From Lachnospiraceae bacterium (lineage in GTDB: Bacteria; Bacillota; Clostridia; Lachnospirales; Lachnospiraceae): 64,000 nucleotides of DNA. The translations under genes were made by a program, and so were the position numbers. Shown in pieces: positions 1 to 9,700 of the stretch (its first letter is position 1; every line of letters begins with the position of its first letter). Location of the stretch: assembly GCA_017437965.1 (NCBI GenBank), contig JAFRWN010000149.1, positions 19,220 to 83,219 of the forward strand, read 5' to 3'. Below the pieces are notes generated by a model. It made no database searches and was not told the DNA's origin. It saw only the letters and a list, made by a program, of their open reading frames with translations.

Positions 1-40
1 GCGGATGATGGCAGTAAAAATGAATAAAACCAAACCTTAA
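1..40 (+). other. 3' tail of an upstream plus-strand gene (partial)
   Basis: Two plus-strand frames are open from the window edge, stopping at 25-27 and 38-40, just before an intrinsic terminator. One of them is probably the last codons of an upstream gene. Too little is present to choose the frame or name a product. Confidence 0.35.
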
Positions 41-46
41 AGAATG

Positions 47-76
47 GGCCATGGGGATAACCCCCATGGCTTTTTT
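47..76 (+). terminator. Rho-independent terminator
   Basis: A 9-bp perfect stem (GCCATGGGG at 48-56 with CCCCATGGC at 62-70) and a 5-nt loop are followed by six T residues at 71-76. It ends the gene that enters from the left and insulates the toxin-antitoxin promoter that follows. Confidence 0.85.
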
Positions 77-101
77 ATATAGGACTGATTACAGAAAACC
101 A

Positions 102-129
102 TTGACAATCATAAAATATGTGATATAAT
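102..129 (+). promoter_or_regulatory. Consensus sigma-A promoter of the toxin-antitoxin pair
   Basis: TTGACA at 102-107, a 16-nt spacer, and TATAAT at 124-129 preceded by TG at 121-122 (extended -10). Transcription should start near 136. That leaves an ATG at 148 with almost no leader, which supports the GTG start at 181 for the first gene. Confidence 0.85.
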
Positions 130-180
130 CTATATAGGATATATTCCATGTTTCATTTTTTCTCTAGGGAGGTCTTAAAT

Positions 181-579
181 GTGGAAGTAGAATTCTATGA
201 ATTCGAACATGAAGAAGGTCTTGAATACAAAGACAGAATTAAATATATACCTGCAATGGTTTTTATAAATGAACAGGATATAAAGCTGAGAGCAAAAATA
301 TTAAGAACGGTAATGCTGCTGGAAGAAAAGGGGATTTCTTTGAGAGAGCCGCATTCAAAACCGCTTGAAGATGGTATATTTGAATTAAGGACTAAATTTG
401 GAAGTGATATAGCAAGAAATCTATATTTCTTTTGTGATGGAGATAAAGCAATAATAACAAATGGTTTTCTCAAAAAAACCCAAAAGACGCCCTCTTCAGA
501 AATAGAAAAGGCGAAGAAATACAGAGACGATTATTTTCGGCAGGAAGATGAAAGGAAACGAAAGGAGAAAAAATCATGA
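181..579 (+). CDS. HigB/RelE-type toxin (Gp49-like family)
   Basis: A protein of about 132 residues resembling the phage-derived Gp49-like/HigB toxins, which are mostly ribosome-dependent mRNA interferases. Visible family hallmarks are the central segment with LRTVMLLEEKG, LREPHSKPLEDGIFELRTKFG, an aromatic stretch around YFF, and a Lys-rich end (FLKKTQKTP, then repeated basic residues). I place the start at GTG 181 because AGGGAGGT lies at 166-173 with 7-nt spacing. The upstream in-frame ATG at 148 has no ribosome binding site and nearly coincides with the predicted transcript start. The last four bases overlap the antitoxin start (ATGA), so the two are translationally coupled. Toxin-first order is typical of higBA. 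Toxicity and target are inferred from the family. Confidence 0.8.
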   Translation: MEVEFYEFEHEEGLEYKDRIKYIPAMVFINEQDIKLRAKILRTVMLLEEKGISLREPHSKPLEDGIFELRTKFGSDIARNLYFFCDGDKAIITNGFLKKTQKTPSSEIEKAKKYRDDYFRQEDERKRKEKKS

Positions 580-860
580 AATTTAATGATATTTTAAATG
601 AGGAGTTAAAAGATCCGGAATTTAAGCAGGAATGGGATGGTCTTGAAGAAGAATATAAACTCATGTCTGCAATGACTGATATCAGAAAAGAATTAAATGT
701 CAGCCAAAAGGAGCTTTCTTCCAGAACCGGAATATCTCAGGGAGATATCAGTAAACTGGAAAACGGCGTAGGAAACCCTTCCCTCAATACTCTTAAGAAA
801 ATTGCAAAAGGATTGGGATGTAAACTCCAGATACAGTTTATCCCATATAAAAGGATTTAA
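576..860 (+). CDS. HigA-type XRE antitoxin
   Basis: A 94-residue protein with an XRE/Cro-type helix-turn-helix in its C-terminal two thirds. The motif SQKELSSRTGISQGDISKLENG is followed by NPSLNTLKKIAKGLG, the usual fourth and fifth helices. The N-terminal 35 residues (acidic, with KDPEFKQEWDGLEEEY) are the type of segment that wraps the cognate toxin. It starts inside the toxin's stop (ATGA overlap at 576-579) and is followed by a terminator, so the two genes form a closed operon. By analogy with higBA the protein should neutralise the toxin and repress the promoter at 102-129. No palindromic operator was resolved by eye. Confidence 0.85.
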   Translation: MKFNDILNEELKDPEFKQEWDGLEEEYKLMSAMTDIRKELNVSQKELSSRTGISQGDISKLENGVGNPSLNTLKKIAKGLGCKLQIQFIPYKRI

Positions 861-883
861 TATCCCCCTCATATCAACAAACA

Positions 884-912
884 AACCCCCGGCAGTTTAA
901 CCGCCGGGGGTT
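884..912. terminator. Bidirectional terminator between convergent genes
   Basis: The arms CCCCCGGC (886-893) and GCCGGGGG (903-910), extended by AA/TT pairs, form a strong GC-rich hairpin between the antitoxin and the convergent SGNH lipoprotein. The minus-strand reading has the better U-tract (TTTGTTTGTT); the plus strand has a weak one. Confidence 0.8.
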
Positions 913-945
913 ATGTATTTCATATCATGTTACTAAACAGGCTTC

Positions 946-2340
946 CTATGAAACCGTAAATCCAAGGATATAGATTGCATTTCCTTCAGACTTGGAATTC
1001 TTTGAGAACTTGATGGTATGGCGTCCTTCGCTGAGCTTTCCTAATTCCCTGATTTCAATTCCGGTATAGCTGTCAGTCTTTGTGGTATCTGCGCTTATTC
1101 CGTTTGAAGAGAATTCATACTGAATAGGAGTTCCGTCTACGCTTACATCGAACAAAGCGCCGTTGCCGTCGATCGAGCGATACCATACGATACCGATATT
1201 TGAACCGGTAACTGTGAACACGCCTTCATTACCCTTTTCTGTACCCCAGCCTGCGCTGTAGCCTGCAAGGTTACAATCAGGGAACTCAACCATGAAATAA
1301 TCTGTGGTTTCAACCTTATTTCCGAAATCGGTAATTGTATAGAAGTTGCCTTCCATATATCTGAGCTTGTTTCCTGCATCGGGTTCGGGAACCTCATAAA
1401 GCTTATATGAAGATGCGGACATACCGTCCATTACTCTTTTTGAGTACTCACAGATAAGCTTTGCAAGGAATGCATGGCCTGAATCATTAAGATTCGAGTT
1501 GGTATCCGAAACACCTACATCAGTCCACTTCCATGTTGAATCAGCCACATTCATCTTCACAACCTTTTCCAAGCTGATGAATGCAAGATTGTATTTGAAA
1601 GCGATCTGGGTCTGCTTCGAACCTGCATCATAACCATTACCGGTACCGGAATTTCCCTTGTCGGTAACACCTACAGGAATAACAGCAGGCTCATGGTCAC
1701 TTAAAAGCAGCTTTCTTACAAGACATTCAAAGGCCTCACCACTGTTGTTGGCACCATCACTCATTGAGGTTTCAACATATACAAGGTCGGGATTCTTCGG
1801 AAGAACTTCCTTGCCGATTCTGTGAACTGCAAGATATGAATCCTGGCTTGAGAGACCGATATTTACAAACTCGAACTCGGTCTGGGGGAAGGTTTCCTCC
1901 CACCATTTTTCAACAAGGCTTACATAGGACTTGGAAGCATCACTTGCGCCGTCACCCTGGGTAGCAGAGCCACCGATAAATGCGATAGTGATCTTTCTGT
2001 TGTCACCTGCTGAAGCACGGCTCAGTACGTCTGCGAATCTCTGGAGGCTTCCTGCTCTCATGATTCCGCCCTTGCCGGTTTCAAACATATAGTCATCAAC
2101 TTTAAGGCTTCCGGTATCGATATCCGATGCCGCGCCGGAAACACCGCTGCCGAGAGTATACTTCTCACTTCCGTCGGTTTCTGTCAGAGCGTTACCTGAA
2201 GAATCCGATGAGCCACCGTTATCCGCAGAAGAGGAAGACGCATCCGCGCTTGAACTTCCGGAGCTGCTCTTTCCACAGCCGGCAACAAGTCCCGCAGCCA
2301 GCGTAAAGCTAAGCATTACTGCCAGTAATTTTTTTCTCAT
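946..2340 (-). CDS. SGNH/GDSL-family hydrolase lipoprotein
   Basis: A 464-residue exported lipoprotein. The N-terminus MRKKLLAVMLSFTLAAGLVAGCGKS is a type II signal peptide with a lipobox ending LVAGC. A Ser/Gly/Asp-rich linker of about 60 residues follows. The SGNH fold shows block I (IAFIGGSATQGDG, with the Ser of GGSA as the expected nucleophile), block III (LVYVETSMSDGANN) and block V (DSGH, the D-x-x-H pair). The last 110 residues look like a beta-sandwich accessory domain. I chose ATG 2340 because AAAGGAG sits 8-9 nt upstream; an upstream in-frame start would put a hydrophobic stretch before the lipobox and lacks a binding site. Such enzymes usually remove O-acyl groups from cell-wall or plant polysaccharides. 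Substrate unknown. Confidence 0.8.
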   Translation of the reverse strand: MRKKLLAVMLSFTLAAGLVAGCGKSSSGSSSADASSSSADNGGSSDSSGNALTETDGSEKYTLGSGVSGAASDIDTGSLKVDDYMFETGKGGIMRAGSLQRFADVLSRASAGDNRKITIAFIGGSATQGDGASDASKSYVSLVEKWWEETFPQTEFEFVNIGLSSQDSYLAVHRIGKEVLPKNPDLVYVETSMSDGANNSGEAFECLVRKLLLSDHEPAVIPVGVTDKGNSGTGNGYDAGSKQTQIAFKYNLAFISLEKVVKMNVADSTWKWTDVGVSDTNSNLNDSGHAFLAKLICEYSKRVMDGMSASSYKLYEVPEPDAGNKLRYMEGNFYTITDFGNKVETTDYFMVEFPDCNLAGYSAGWGTEKGNEGVFTVTGSNIGIVWYRSIDGNGALFDVSVDGTPIQYEFSSNGISADTTKTDSYTGIEIRELGKLSEGRHTIKFSKNSKSEGNAIYILGFTVS

Positions 2341-2457
2341 GATATATGCTCCTTTAATATAGGTTCTGTATAAAATGGCGCTATATTGCCACAAGTATAA
2401 TTTACAGCAAAACCAGAAATAAATCAACTCTTTTTTTATTACAAAAGTATTACAAAA

Positions 2458-4374
2458 TCATGACTCTGCCCCGAAGGCATGGCATATGCCGGCAAGCCAT
2501 GTTCTCTCCTCTTTTGAAAGCTCCGGTCCTATGATTTTCAGAACTCTTCTGTGATAGTCCGAAAGCAGCTGTCTGTCATGTTCCGAAAGCTCATCAAAGT
2601 CCACCGCCTCCGGATCAAAAGGAACCAGCGTAAGAATTTCAAAGCCAAGGAAGGATCCATAGGAATTTTTAAACATTTCCCTGCAACAGACAAGATTTTC
2701 AAGCCTGATACCGTATTTTCCGTCAAGATAAAAGCCCGGCTCATCAGAGCATATCATTCCGGCCATAAGCCCATGCTCATTTTTTCCGCGTATGCTGATG
2801 TTCTGCGGTCCTTCATGCACATTTAAAAGATACCCGACACCATGGCCCGTGCCATGATTGAAATCAAGACCCAGCCGGTACAGCGGCTCCCTTGCAATGA
2901 TATCAAGCCTGTTTCCGGGCGTTCCTTCTTTGAAAACCGCGTCAGACAATCTCATATTTCCGGCAAGCACTGCCGTATAATTTCTTTTTTCTACTTCCGA
3001 AGGCTTTCCGAGAACCACCGTTCTCGTCACATCCGTAGTACCCTCAAGATAGTGGGCACCCGTATCCATCAGAAGAAATCCTGCATGCTCCCCGCCCTTT
3101 CCGTCATCGATCTTCAGCCTGCTCTTTTCGTCGGCCTCGTAATGAACGATAGCGCCATGATGGGCATATGCTATTATCGGAGCAAAGCTCTCACCAAGAT
3201 ATGAAGGCTGGGAAGCCCTTAAGCTTTTTAGCTTCTCTGCCACACTTAGCTCATCGGCAGCAGCCTTTCCGCTTCTTACCTCAGTTTTCAGCCAATAAAT
3301 AAGCTTTGTAAGGGCGACGCCGTCATAAATATGGGCCTGCCTTTCATTTTCAATCTCTGTATTGTTCTTTATGGCCTTGATAAGTTTGATTGGAGAAGCC
3401 TTGGTCACTGCCGGCACGCCGCTCTTTCCGGCTGCCTTTTCAATGCTTTCCTTCACGAGATATGAAACCGCACCCGGATCATACCATATTTTTTTGCCGC
3501 TTTCCGCCTGCTTTTTCAAGACCTTGAAAAACTCGCTGTAGGGTTGGGCAAAAATCTTGCCCTCTGCATTCAATGCATCGTTGTCAAAAAGCATGGGCGT
3601 TATCATGCGCCTCGGATAATCTCCGGTGTTGAGGAAAAGCCTCGCATCCTTTTCAGTTATCAGCGCATAGGACAAAAATACAGGATTATAATCAATATCA
3701 TTTCCCCTGAGATTGAAAAGCCACGCAATCTCGTCAAGCGCAGAAATAACAAAAATCTCCGCGCCCTCCTCACGCATCCTTGCCCGCAGTGAAGCAAGCT
3801 TTCTCCCGCGTTCAAGCCCGGTAAAGTTCTTACGAAGCTCCCATATCGGCTCTGCAGGAAGGCACGGACGCGGATTTTCCTCATCCGCATTCCATATTTC
3901 ACCCAAAGGATCTATGTCCGCAGCAAGTCTTATTCCCTTCTGTCTTCCCTTTTCCTTAAGGCTTTCCATCAGCTCACTTACAAACAAAGCCGAAACAAGC
4001 CTGCCGTCAAAACCGATGCAGTACTGTTTAAGGCCTGAAGTGGCCGCCTTTATTGATATATATTCTTTAACCGTAGGCACGCCGGCATTTCCGCACTTCA
4101 TAAGCTTTATGCCACTGCCCCTGAGTTCTTTTTCCGCCTGTAAAAAGTATCTGCCATCGGTAAACAGCAGTACCTCCCTGTTTTCCGCGCAGACAGTAAC
4201 TGTCGCTGCCGAACCTGTAAATCCGGTCAGATATCTTATCTGCTTGAAATAATCGCTGATATATTCGGAACCATGATAATCCCCCATCGGTATCAGAAGG
4301 AGGTCAACCCCCTGCTTTCTCATCTTGCCGAAAAGCTTTTCAAGTATTTCTGTTCTTATTTCTTTTTTCCCCAT
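2458..4374 (-). CDS. Xaa-Pro aminopeptidase (M24B, aminopeptidase P, long form)
   Basis: A 638-residue three-domain aminopeptidase P that cleaves an N-terminal residue preceding proline. Two creatinase-like N-terminal domains (residues about 1-320) precede the pita-bread M24 domain. The five metal ligands can be read as D437 (LLMDTGAHY), D448 (GTTDVTRT), H511 (HGTGHGVG), E545 (SDEPGFYL) and E559 (IRLENL). It is the long form with the extra N-terminal domain, not the roughly 360-residue PepQ type. ATG 4374 is preferred over an upstream start because GAAAGG lies 6 nt before it. It follows the aquaporin gene after a terminator-like hairpin. Role: cytoplasmic peptide salvage. Confidence 0.93.
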   Translation of the reverse strand: MGKKEIRTEILEKLFGKMRKQGVDLLLIPMGDYHGSEYISDYFKQIRYLTGFTGSAATVTVCAENREVLLFTDGRYFLQAEKELRGSGIKLMKCGNAGVPTVKEYISIKAATSGLKQYCIGFDGRLVSALFVSELMESLKEKGRQKGIRLAADIDPLGEIWNADEENPRPCLPAEPIWELRKNFTGLERGRKLASLRARMREEGAEIFVISALDEIAWLFNLRGNDIDYNPVFLSYALITEKDARLFLNTGDYPRRMITPMLFDNDALNAEGKIFAQPYSEFFKVLKKQAESGKKIWYDPGAVSYLVKESIEKAAGKSGVPAVTKASPIKLIKAIKNNTEIENERQAHIYDGVALTKLIYWLKTEVRSGKAAADELSVAEKLKSLRASQPSYLGESFAPIIAYAHHGAIVHYEADEKSRLKIDDGKGGEHAGFLLMDTGAHYLEGTTDVTRTVVLGKPSEVEKRNYTAVLAGNMRLSDAVFKEGTPGNRLDIIAREPLYRLGLDFNHGTGHGVGYLLNVHEGPQNISIRGKNEHGLMAGMICSDEPGFYLDGKYGIRLENLVCCREMFKNSYGSFLGFEILTLVPFDPEAVDFDELSEHDRQLLSDYHRRVLKIIGPELSKEERTWLAGICHAFGAES

Positions 4375-4404
4375 ATAAATACCTTTCAGAATTCTTTTCA
4401 GGCC

Positions 4405-4437
4405 AAAACGAGCCGGAAACAAGTTTATTTCCGGCTC
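4405..4437 (-). terminator. Terminator after the aquaporin gene
   Basis: On the minus strand a perfect 10-bp stem (GAGCCGGAAA with TTTCCGGCTC at 4410-4437) and an 8-nt loop are followed by G and four T. It lies between the aquaporin stop and the aminopeptidase start. No separate promoter is evident after it, so partial read-through may feed the peptidase. Confidence 0.75.
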
Positions 4438-4453
4438 ATATCTGGCATATTAA

Positions 4454-5161
4454 TTATTTTTCTTCTTTTTTGTCGTCACTCTCAAGGATCATATAAACAA
4501 AAGCAGCAAGTGCAGCACCAACAAGCGGTCCGACTATGAATACCCAGACAACACTGATGGGGTCTGAATTTCCGTCGATTGCAGCCACGATAGCGGGGCC
4601 GATACTTCTTGCAGGATTAACTGAGGTTCCGGTAAGACCGATGCCAAGAATATGAACAAGCACCAGCGTAAAACCGATAACAACGCCCGCGAAGGAACCA
4701 TGATTTGCCTTCTTTGATGTAACGCCAAGAATTACCATTACAAAGATGAAGGTGAGCACGATCTCAACCAAAAGGCCTGCAACCGCACTGTCGGATACTC
4801 CTCCGAGTCCGTTTGAACCATAGCCGCCTGTCTGATCCGTAACTTTACCGAGATTAAAGATGAGGGCAAGGATGCCGGAGCCTGCAAATGCTCCGAGACA
4901 CTGTGCGCATACATATCCGATAAAGTCGGAAACCGTCATTCCGCCGTTGATCAGAACACCGAGTGAAACGGCCGGATTGATGTGACAGCCTGAAATATTG
5001 CCAACGCAGTATGCCATGCCGACGATCGTAAGACCGAAAGCAAAAGCCGTAAGCATATATCCCGTACCTGCCGCCGAACTGCAGCCCACAAGCATTGCTG
5101 TACCGCAGCCGAGAATGACAAGCGTCATCGTGCCGATAAATTCGGCAATGTACTTTTTCAT
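4454..5161 (-). CDS. Aquaporin (AqpZ-like MIP channel)
   Basis: A 235-residue membrane protein with six transmembrane segments and two NPA half-helices: SGCHINPAVSLG in the first half and TGTSVNPARSIGPA in the second. Residues that set the selectivity filter in AqpZ line up: a His in LVHILGIG, a small residue before TS, and the Arg after the second NPA. This favours a water-selective channel over a glycerol facilitator, although some clostridial members also pass small solutes. AAGGAGGAAAT directly precedes the ATG. It has its own sigma-A promoter overlapped by a palindromic operator (separate entries) and ends at a terminator, so it looks independently regulated. Confidence 0.9.
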   Translation of the reverse strand: MKKYIAEFIGTMTLVILGCGTAMLVGCSSAAGTGYMLTAFAFGLTIVGMAYCVGNISGCHINPAVSLGVLINGGMTVSDFIGYVCAQCLGAFAGSGILALIFNLGKVTDQTGGYGSNGLGGVSDSAVAGLLVEIVLTFIFVMVILGVTSKKANHGSFAGVVIGFTLVLVHILGIGLTGTSVNPARSIGPAIVAAIDGNSDPISVVWVFIVGPLVGAALAAFVYMILESDDKKEEK

Positions 5162-5198
5162 ATTTCCTCCTTTCTTTCCGCAGAAACTACGAAAAGCT

Positions 5199-5222
5199 GT
5201 TTATGATATATACATCATAAAC
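5199..5222. promoter_or_regulatory. Palindromic operator over the aquaporin -10
   Basis: GTTTATGAT (5199-5207), a 6-nt spacer and ATCATAAAC (5214-5222) form a perfect 9-bp inverted repeat that includes the -10 hexamer. The position implies repression by a dimeric regulator. I do not recognise the motif as Rex, Fur/PerR or CRP/FNR. Confidence 0.55.
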
Positions 5223-5242
5223 CATATAGGGAAATATGTCAA
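5214..5242 (-). promoter_or_regulatory. Sigma-A promoter of the aquaporin gene
   Basis: On the minus strand TTGACA (5237-5242), a 17-nt spacer and TATGAT (5214-5219). The start point should be near 5207, giving a leader of roughly 45 nt. Confidence 0.85.
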
Positions 5243-5269
5243 ACAAAAAGCCTTTGTTTTTGGCTCTTT
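5241..5269 (-). terminator. Terminator immediately after pncB
   Basis: The minus-strand arms AAAGAGCC (5262-5269) and GGCTTTTT (5245-5252) pair with one G-U, and the run continues as T residues. It begins right after the pncB stop and touches the -35 of the aquaporin promoter, so the two units are packed very tightly. Confidence 0.65.
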
Positions 5270-6469
5270 TTACTTATTTTTCTGCCTCTCGATCCTGAAA
5301 TCTACCGATCTCTTCAGGTACTCGAGATATGCTTCGTCGCGGCACATCGACTTTCCGGGAACATCGGAAAGCTTTGCAACAGGTCTTCCGTTTACATACT
5401 GAAGCTTGATAACGATATTGAGTGCTTCCTCTGCGGTATCGTTTGATACAAAGGTACCGATGCCGAATGAAACCTTGGTCTTGCCCACAAAGTACTCATA
5501 GAGCTTCTGGGCACGGTCGAAATCAAGGCTGTCGCTGAACAGAAGCAGCTTGGTCTTGGGATCTACGCCGTATTTCTTATAATGTGCAATGATCTTCTCG
5601 CCCCACTCATAAGGATCGCCGCTGTCATGACGTACGCCGGAATAGTTGTTTACCATCGAGCGGTTGAAGTCAAGCAGGAAAAGGTCTGTTGTCACAGTAT
5701 CGGTAAGCGCGGTTCCGTTATCACCGTCATATTCCCAGTACCAGTCCTTCATCGCATAGTAGTTGGTATATGCAAGAGGGATAGAATCAATACCCTGGTA
5801 CATCTGCACGAATTCATGGGCATAGGTACCGATGGGTGTTACATTATATTTCTTTGCGAGATATACGTTTGATGTACCGACGCAGTTTTTGGTCTCTCTT
5901 ACGAAGCGGCGGACAACCTCGTCCTCCCACTCTCTTGAAAGACGTCTGCGGCAGCCAAACTCGGCAAACGGGAAGGTATAGGTTCCGTCATTCATTGCAT
6001 TTATCTTTGCGTCAAGCCTCTCCTTTGCGGATGCAAGAAGAGTGTCATAGTCAAAGCTCATGCGGAAGTAAACTTCGTTTATGATCTCCAAGAGATAAAT
6101 CTCGAACTGCATAGCAGAGAAAAGCGGTCCGTCAACAACTACGACAAGCTCACCATCATCCTTGCGTTCAATCGTGACATAATCACGGATAGGATGCCAG
6201 AGACGAAGGAATTCCACATAGTCGTTCTTGATGAAACGGATGGAACGCAGATAATCAAGCTCGTCCTTCGTAAATTTAAGGTTGCAGAGATGGTCAACCT
6301 GGGCCTTGATCTCTTCCACCATTTCTTCTGTAAAGACGATGTTTTCGTTACGGCATTTGAAATAATACTGACCGCAGAGGTCGGTATGCTTATGGAAGAT
6401 CACCTGATCCATGTTGAATTTATAAAGGTCAGTGTCAAGAAGCGAAATTACGATGGGGTCAAGTTTCAT
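5270..6469 (-). CDS. pncB: Nicotinate phosphoribosyltransferase
   Basis: A 399-residue enzyme converting nicotinate and PRPP to nicotinate mononucleotide with ATP hydrolysis, the entry step of the Preiss-Handler NAD salvage route. Length matches E. coli PncB. Visible motifs are SLLDTDLYKFNMDQ at the N-terminus, GTSNVYLAKKYNVTPIGTYAHEF (its His fits the position phosphorylated during catalysis), the RHDSGDPYEWGEK phosphate-binding region, FSDSLDFDRA, and FGIGTFVSNDT. ATG 6469 is chosen because AAAGGA lies 9 nt before it and the alignment to the family starts there. It has its own promoter and terminator. Other NAD-linked genes in the window (sirtuin, PncC) are 50 kb away. Confidence 0.95.
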   Translation of the reverse strand: MKLDPIVISLLDTDLYKFNMDQVIFHKHTDLCGQYYFKCRNENIVFTEEMVEEIKAQVDHLCNLKFTKDELDYLRSIRFIKNDYVEFLRLWHPIRDYVTIERKDDGELVVVVDGPLFSAMQFEIYLLEIINEVYFRMSFDYDTLLASAKERLDAKINAMNDGTYTFPFAEFGCRRRLSREWEDEVVRRFVRETKNCVGTSNVYLAKKYNVTPIGTYAHEFVQMYQGIDSIPLAYTNYYAMKDWYWEYDGDNGTALTDTVTTDLFLLDFNRSMVNNYSGVRHDSGDPYEWGEKIIAHYKKYGVDPKTKLLLFSDSLDFDRAQKLYEYFVGKTKVSFGIGTFVSNDTAEEALNIVIKLQYVNGRPVAKLSDVPGKSMCRDEAYLEYLKRSVDFRIERQKNK

Positions 6470-6504
6470 GTTCCTGTTTCCTTTCATGAGTAGTATTAGC
6501 AAAC

Positions 6505-6533
6505 ATTATATCTCTAAACGCACTAATAATCAA
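6505..6533 (-). promoter_or_regulatory. Sigma-A promoter of pncB
   Basis: On the minus strand TTGATT (6528-6533), a 17-nt spacer and TATAAT (6505-6510). The rest of the 6470-6702 gap shows no recognised gene and no clear terminator for the kinase gene ending at 6703. Confidence 0.85.
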
Positions 6534-6702
6534 GAAAAAATATTTTGTTATTTCTGTAATGGATCTTGTTCGCTATTATTCATATTATGATTGACCATAC
6601 AAGTCAATACAACTAACTTTTCCCTGATTAGCATCCTCTGTCACATCTGTATCCTTTACATTTGTTATATATTTTTTACTATCTCCTTCCAGTTACTCTT
6701 AA

Positions 6703-9700
6703 TCAATACTTTGCAATATTCACATCAAAATTATGAAATCCATCCGAATTAATATCTATAGTTCTGTCATCATCCCATAAATGATGGAATACATTTAATG
6801 ACCATGTATCCGGAGATAAGCCCGTTACAGTAATCCAGTTGCTCGTTGCTGTTTCCGTCCTCGCATAACCGACTCCGTATGACCACGTATCTGCAGGAAC
6901 TATAGTAATATCATTTGTGCTTGCATTTCCTCCAACACCGGCATTAAAAGCAACCGAATCCCACTCATATGACCAAGCTTTAAGCGTAAGTTCTGTTGTA
7001 AATCGGAGTTGTACAGAATTTGCAGTTCTATTTCGGTATTCAACTGTAATTTTTTCTGTCATCCATGCATCTGTTCCGGTCTTTCCTGACATAGGATAAA
7101 TCGCAACTGATATTCCCATATTTCTAGGATTATATGAAAATGTAATGGTATCCGAGGTTTTATTCCATGTTACTGATTTTGAGCTGGGAGTAACATATCC
7201 CGCATATTCTTTTGCACTAACTGTATAAGTTGAGCCAAAAGTATGTGTCACTTTATCTGTTCCCAACAAGGTACCGTTACTAGACTTATATTCAACATTA
7301 TATGTGTAGTCATTGGCCGACCAGTGAGCATATAAAGTTTGTGTCGTAGTAGTGGTGACTTTTGTTGTACTTGTTACCTTACTTCCCCCGCTTGCCGAAG
7401 TATACCAGCCATCAAATGTATATCCGGTTCTGGTAGATGACGGCAATGTACCATATGTTGAATTATATGTCACAGTAATCGAGTTCGGATTAGTTCCTCC
7501 GTTTCCATTAAAGCTAACTGAAATAGGACTGGCATTCCAATGAGCATATAAGGTTTGATTTGAAGTAATTGATACCTTACTGGTACTTTCGACTTTATTT
7601 CCTCCGCTACTGCTGGTATACCATCCTGAAAATTGATATCCTGTCCTTGTAGAAGTCGGTAATGATCCATATGTCGAATCATATGTCACAGCAATATTCT
7701 TCGGGTTAGAACCTCCATTTCCGTTGAAGCTTACTTCATAGGTATTAATGGTCCACCTTGCATAAAGAATCTGATCTGATGTTATTTTTACAGTATCCGT
7801 ACTCTTTACTTCATTACCTCCGGTCTTGGAAGTAAACCATCCACTAAAGGTATATCCCGTTCTTTCAGCAGTTGCAAGAGTACCATATTGTTTGTCATGT
7901 TCTACAGAGATTGCCGCCTTAGATACAACTCCTCCATTACCATCAAAGCTTACCGTATAGGCACCAGCCTTCCAATGTGCATATACAGTCTGGTCACCGG
8001 CATTTTTCAAAATGGTAGTATCACTGATCTGGCTTCCCCCGACTTTGTCTGTAAACCATCCAAGGAAGCCATATCCGTTTCTGCTTGCTCCCGGAAGATT
8101 ACCATACTGTTTTTCAAAAGTAATCTGCTTTGAAGTCTGATCTGCCGTTCCATCGTTAGCATCAAACTTAAGAGTGTATGTGTTAGCTGTCCACTGTGCA
8201 TATAAAGTGTGATCTGACGTCATTGTCACTTTAGAATTCGAGCTGATATTATCTCCGCCATCCACTCTCGTATACCAGCCTTTGAACGTATAACCTGTTT
8301 TTGTTGCCGACGGTAAATTGCCATAGTTTGAAAGATACTTTACATTCTGCGACTTCTGACTGACACTTCCGCCATTGGCATCAAACATAACCATATAGTT
8401 TGCTTCATTCCAGTGTGCATAAAGTGTATGGTCACTTGATGTCTTTACTATCGACGCCGCAGCAATTCTTTCTCCTCCGTTTGCACTGGTATACCAGCCG
8501 GCAAAATCATAACCTGCTCTTTCGGCAGTAGGCAATTCCCCATAACTGAAATCATATGCCGCTTCTATACTTCCTTTTGACGCCTTTCCTCCATTGGCAT
8601 CGAAACTTACCTTATATGAACTGTTAGCCCACTGTGCATACAAAGTCTGACTTCCGTTAACAGCTACCAGGGTATCGGAATTAACCCTCATTCCGCCTTC
8701 TTTTGCGGTATACCATCCTCCAAAGAAATATCCCTGTTTTGTTGCTGTCGGCAATTCTCCGTAAGCTTGGCCAAATACGACTGTCAGTTTGTTTTTATCT
8801 ACACTTCCACCATTAGCATCAAAATCAATATCTACCGTTCTTGCACCTTTACTGATCAGTATTGTTACTTTCGTATTCTTAAGCTGCTCGCTGTCCGCCT
8901 CCGGAGTCTGCATAACTACCTTGTCTTTTGCCACGTCATTACTGTAGTCCTCTGACTCGTTAACAGTAAATCCTGCTTTTTCAAGAGTTTCCTTAGCATC
9001 CTTTCTGTCTTTACCGACAACATTAGGTACTTTAATCGTAGATGCTGCAGTGCAGATACACAAATTAATGGTATCTCCCCTGACCACATCTTCACCTGCA
9101 CCTATACTTTGCTCAAGTACAGTACCAACCTTTGCAGAATCATCAGTGCGATAGGTTTTGGTTACCAATAATCCGACATCAGTAAGTATCTTTTCTGCTT
9201 CGGCTTCCTCTTTACCCATAACATCCGGCATTTCAAATGCTTTAGGCCCTAAAGAAATCACAAGGCCGACCTCAGTCCCCGGTTCTACATCAGTACCGCC
9301 ATCAATACTTTGGCTGAGAACAAGTCCGGCAGCCATCGCATCGTCATTTATACGGTCTGTAACTACAGCCTTTAGTCCGCTTGCCTCAATCATCTCAATT
9401 GCTTCATACTCTGTAGAGGCAACAACGTAAGGAACCTTTCCTTTTTCCAGTTTTCCTTTACTGATCAGCAGTTCAACCTGCCCATTTATTTTCAAATATG
9501 ATCCACCCGAAGGAGATTGAAGGATAATAAGACTGGAATCAATATATTCCGTCTCCGCACTTCCGATAATTGTAGCTATCAGTTTTTTCTCCTCAATACT
9601 CTTTACAGCATCGTTATATGCTTTTTGCTCAACCTCCGGAACAACAACGGTATCATCCGGAACAACGATTTTATCCTTATACGAAGATCTGTACAAAAGT

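Noticed and set aside
148..180. ATG at 148 as the toxin start
   Set aside because: No Shine-Dalgarno and almost at the predicted transcript start; GTG 181 has AGGGAGGT at proper distance.
6590..6700. An open minus-strand frame of about 35 codons after the PASTA kinase (ending CIDLYGQS), possibly a small peptide gene
   Set aside because: It has no ATG, GTG or TTG near the GGAAGGAGAT site; the first usable GTG leaves 19 codons without a binding site.
7300..8830. Direct repeats in DNA that might be a mobile or CRISPR-like array
   Set aside because: They are the codons of seven InlB-type protein repeats, with no spacer structure and an uninterrupted frame.
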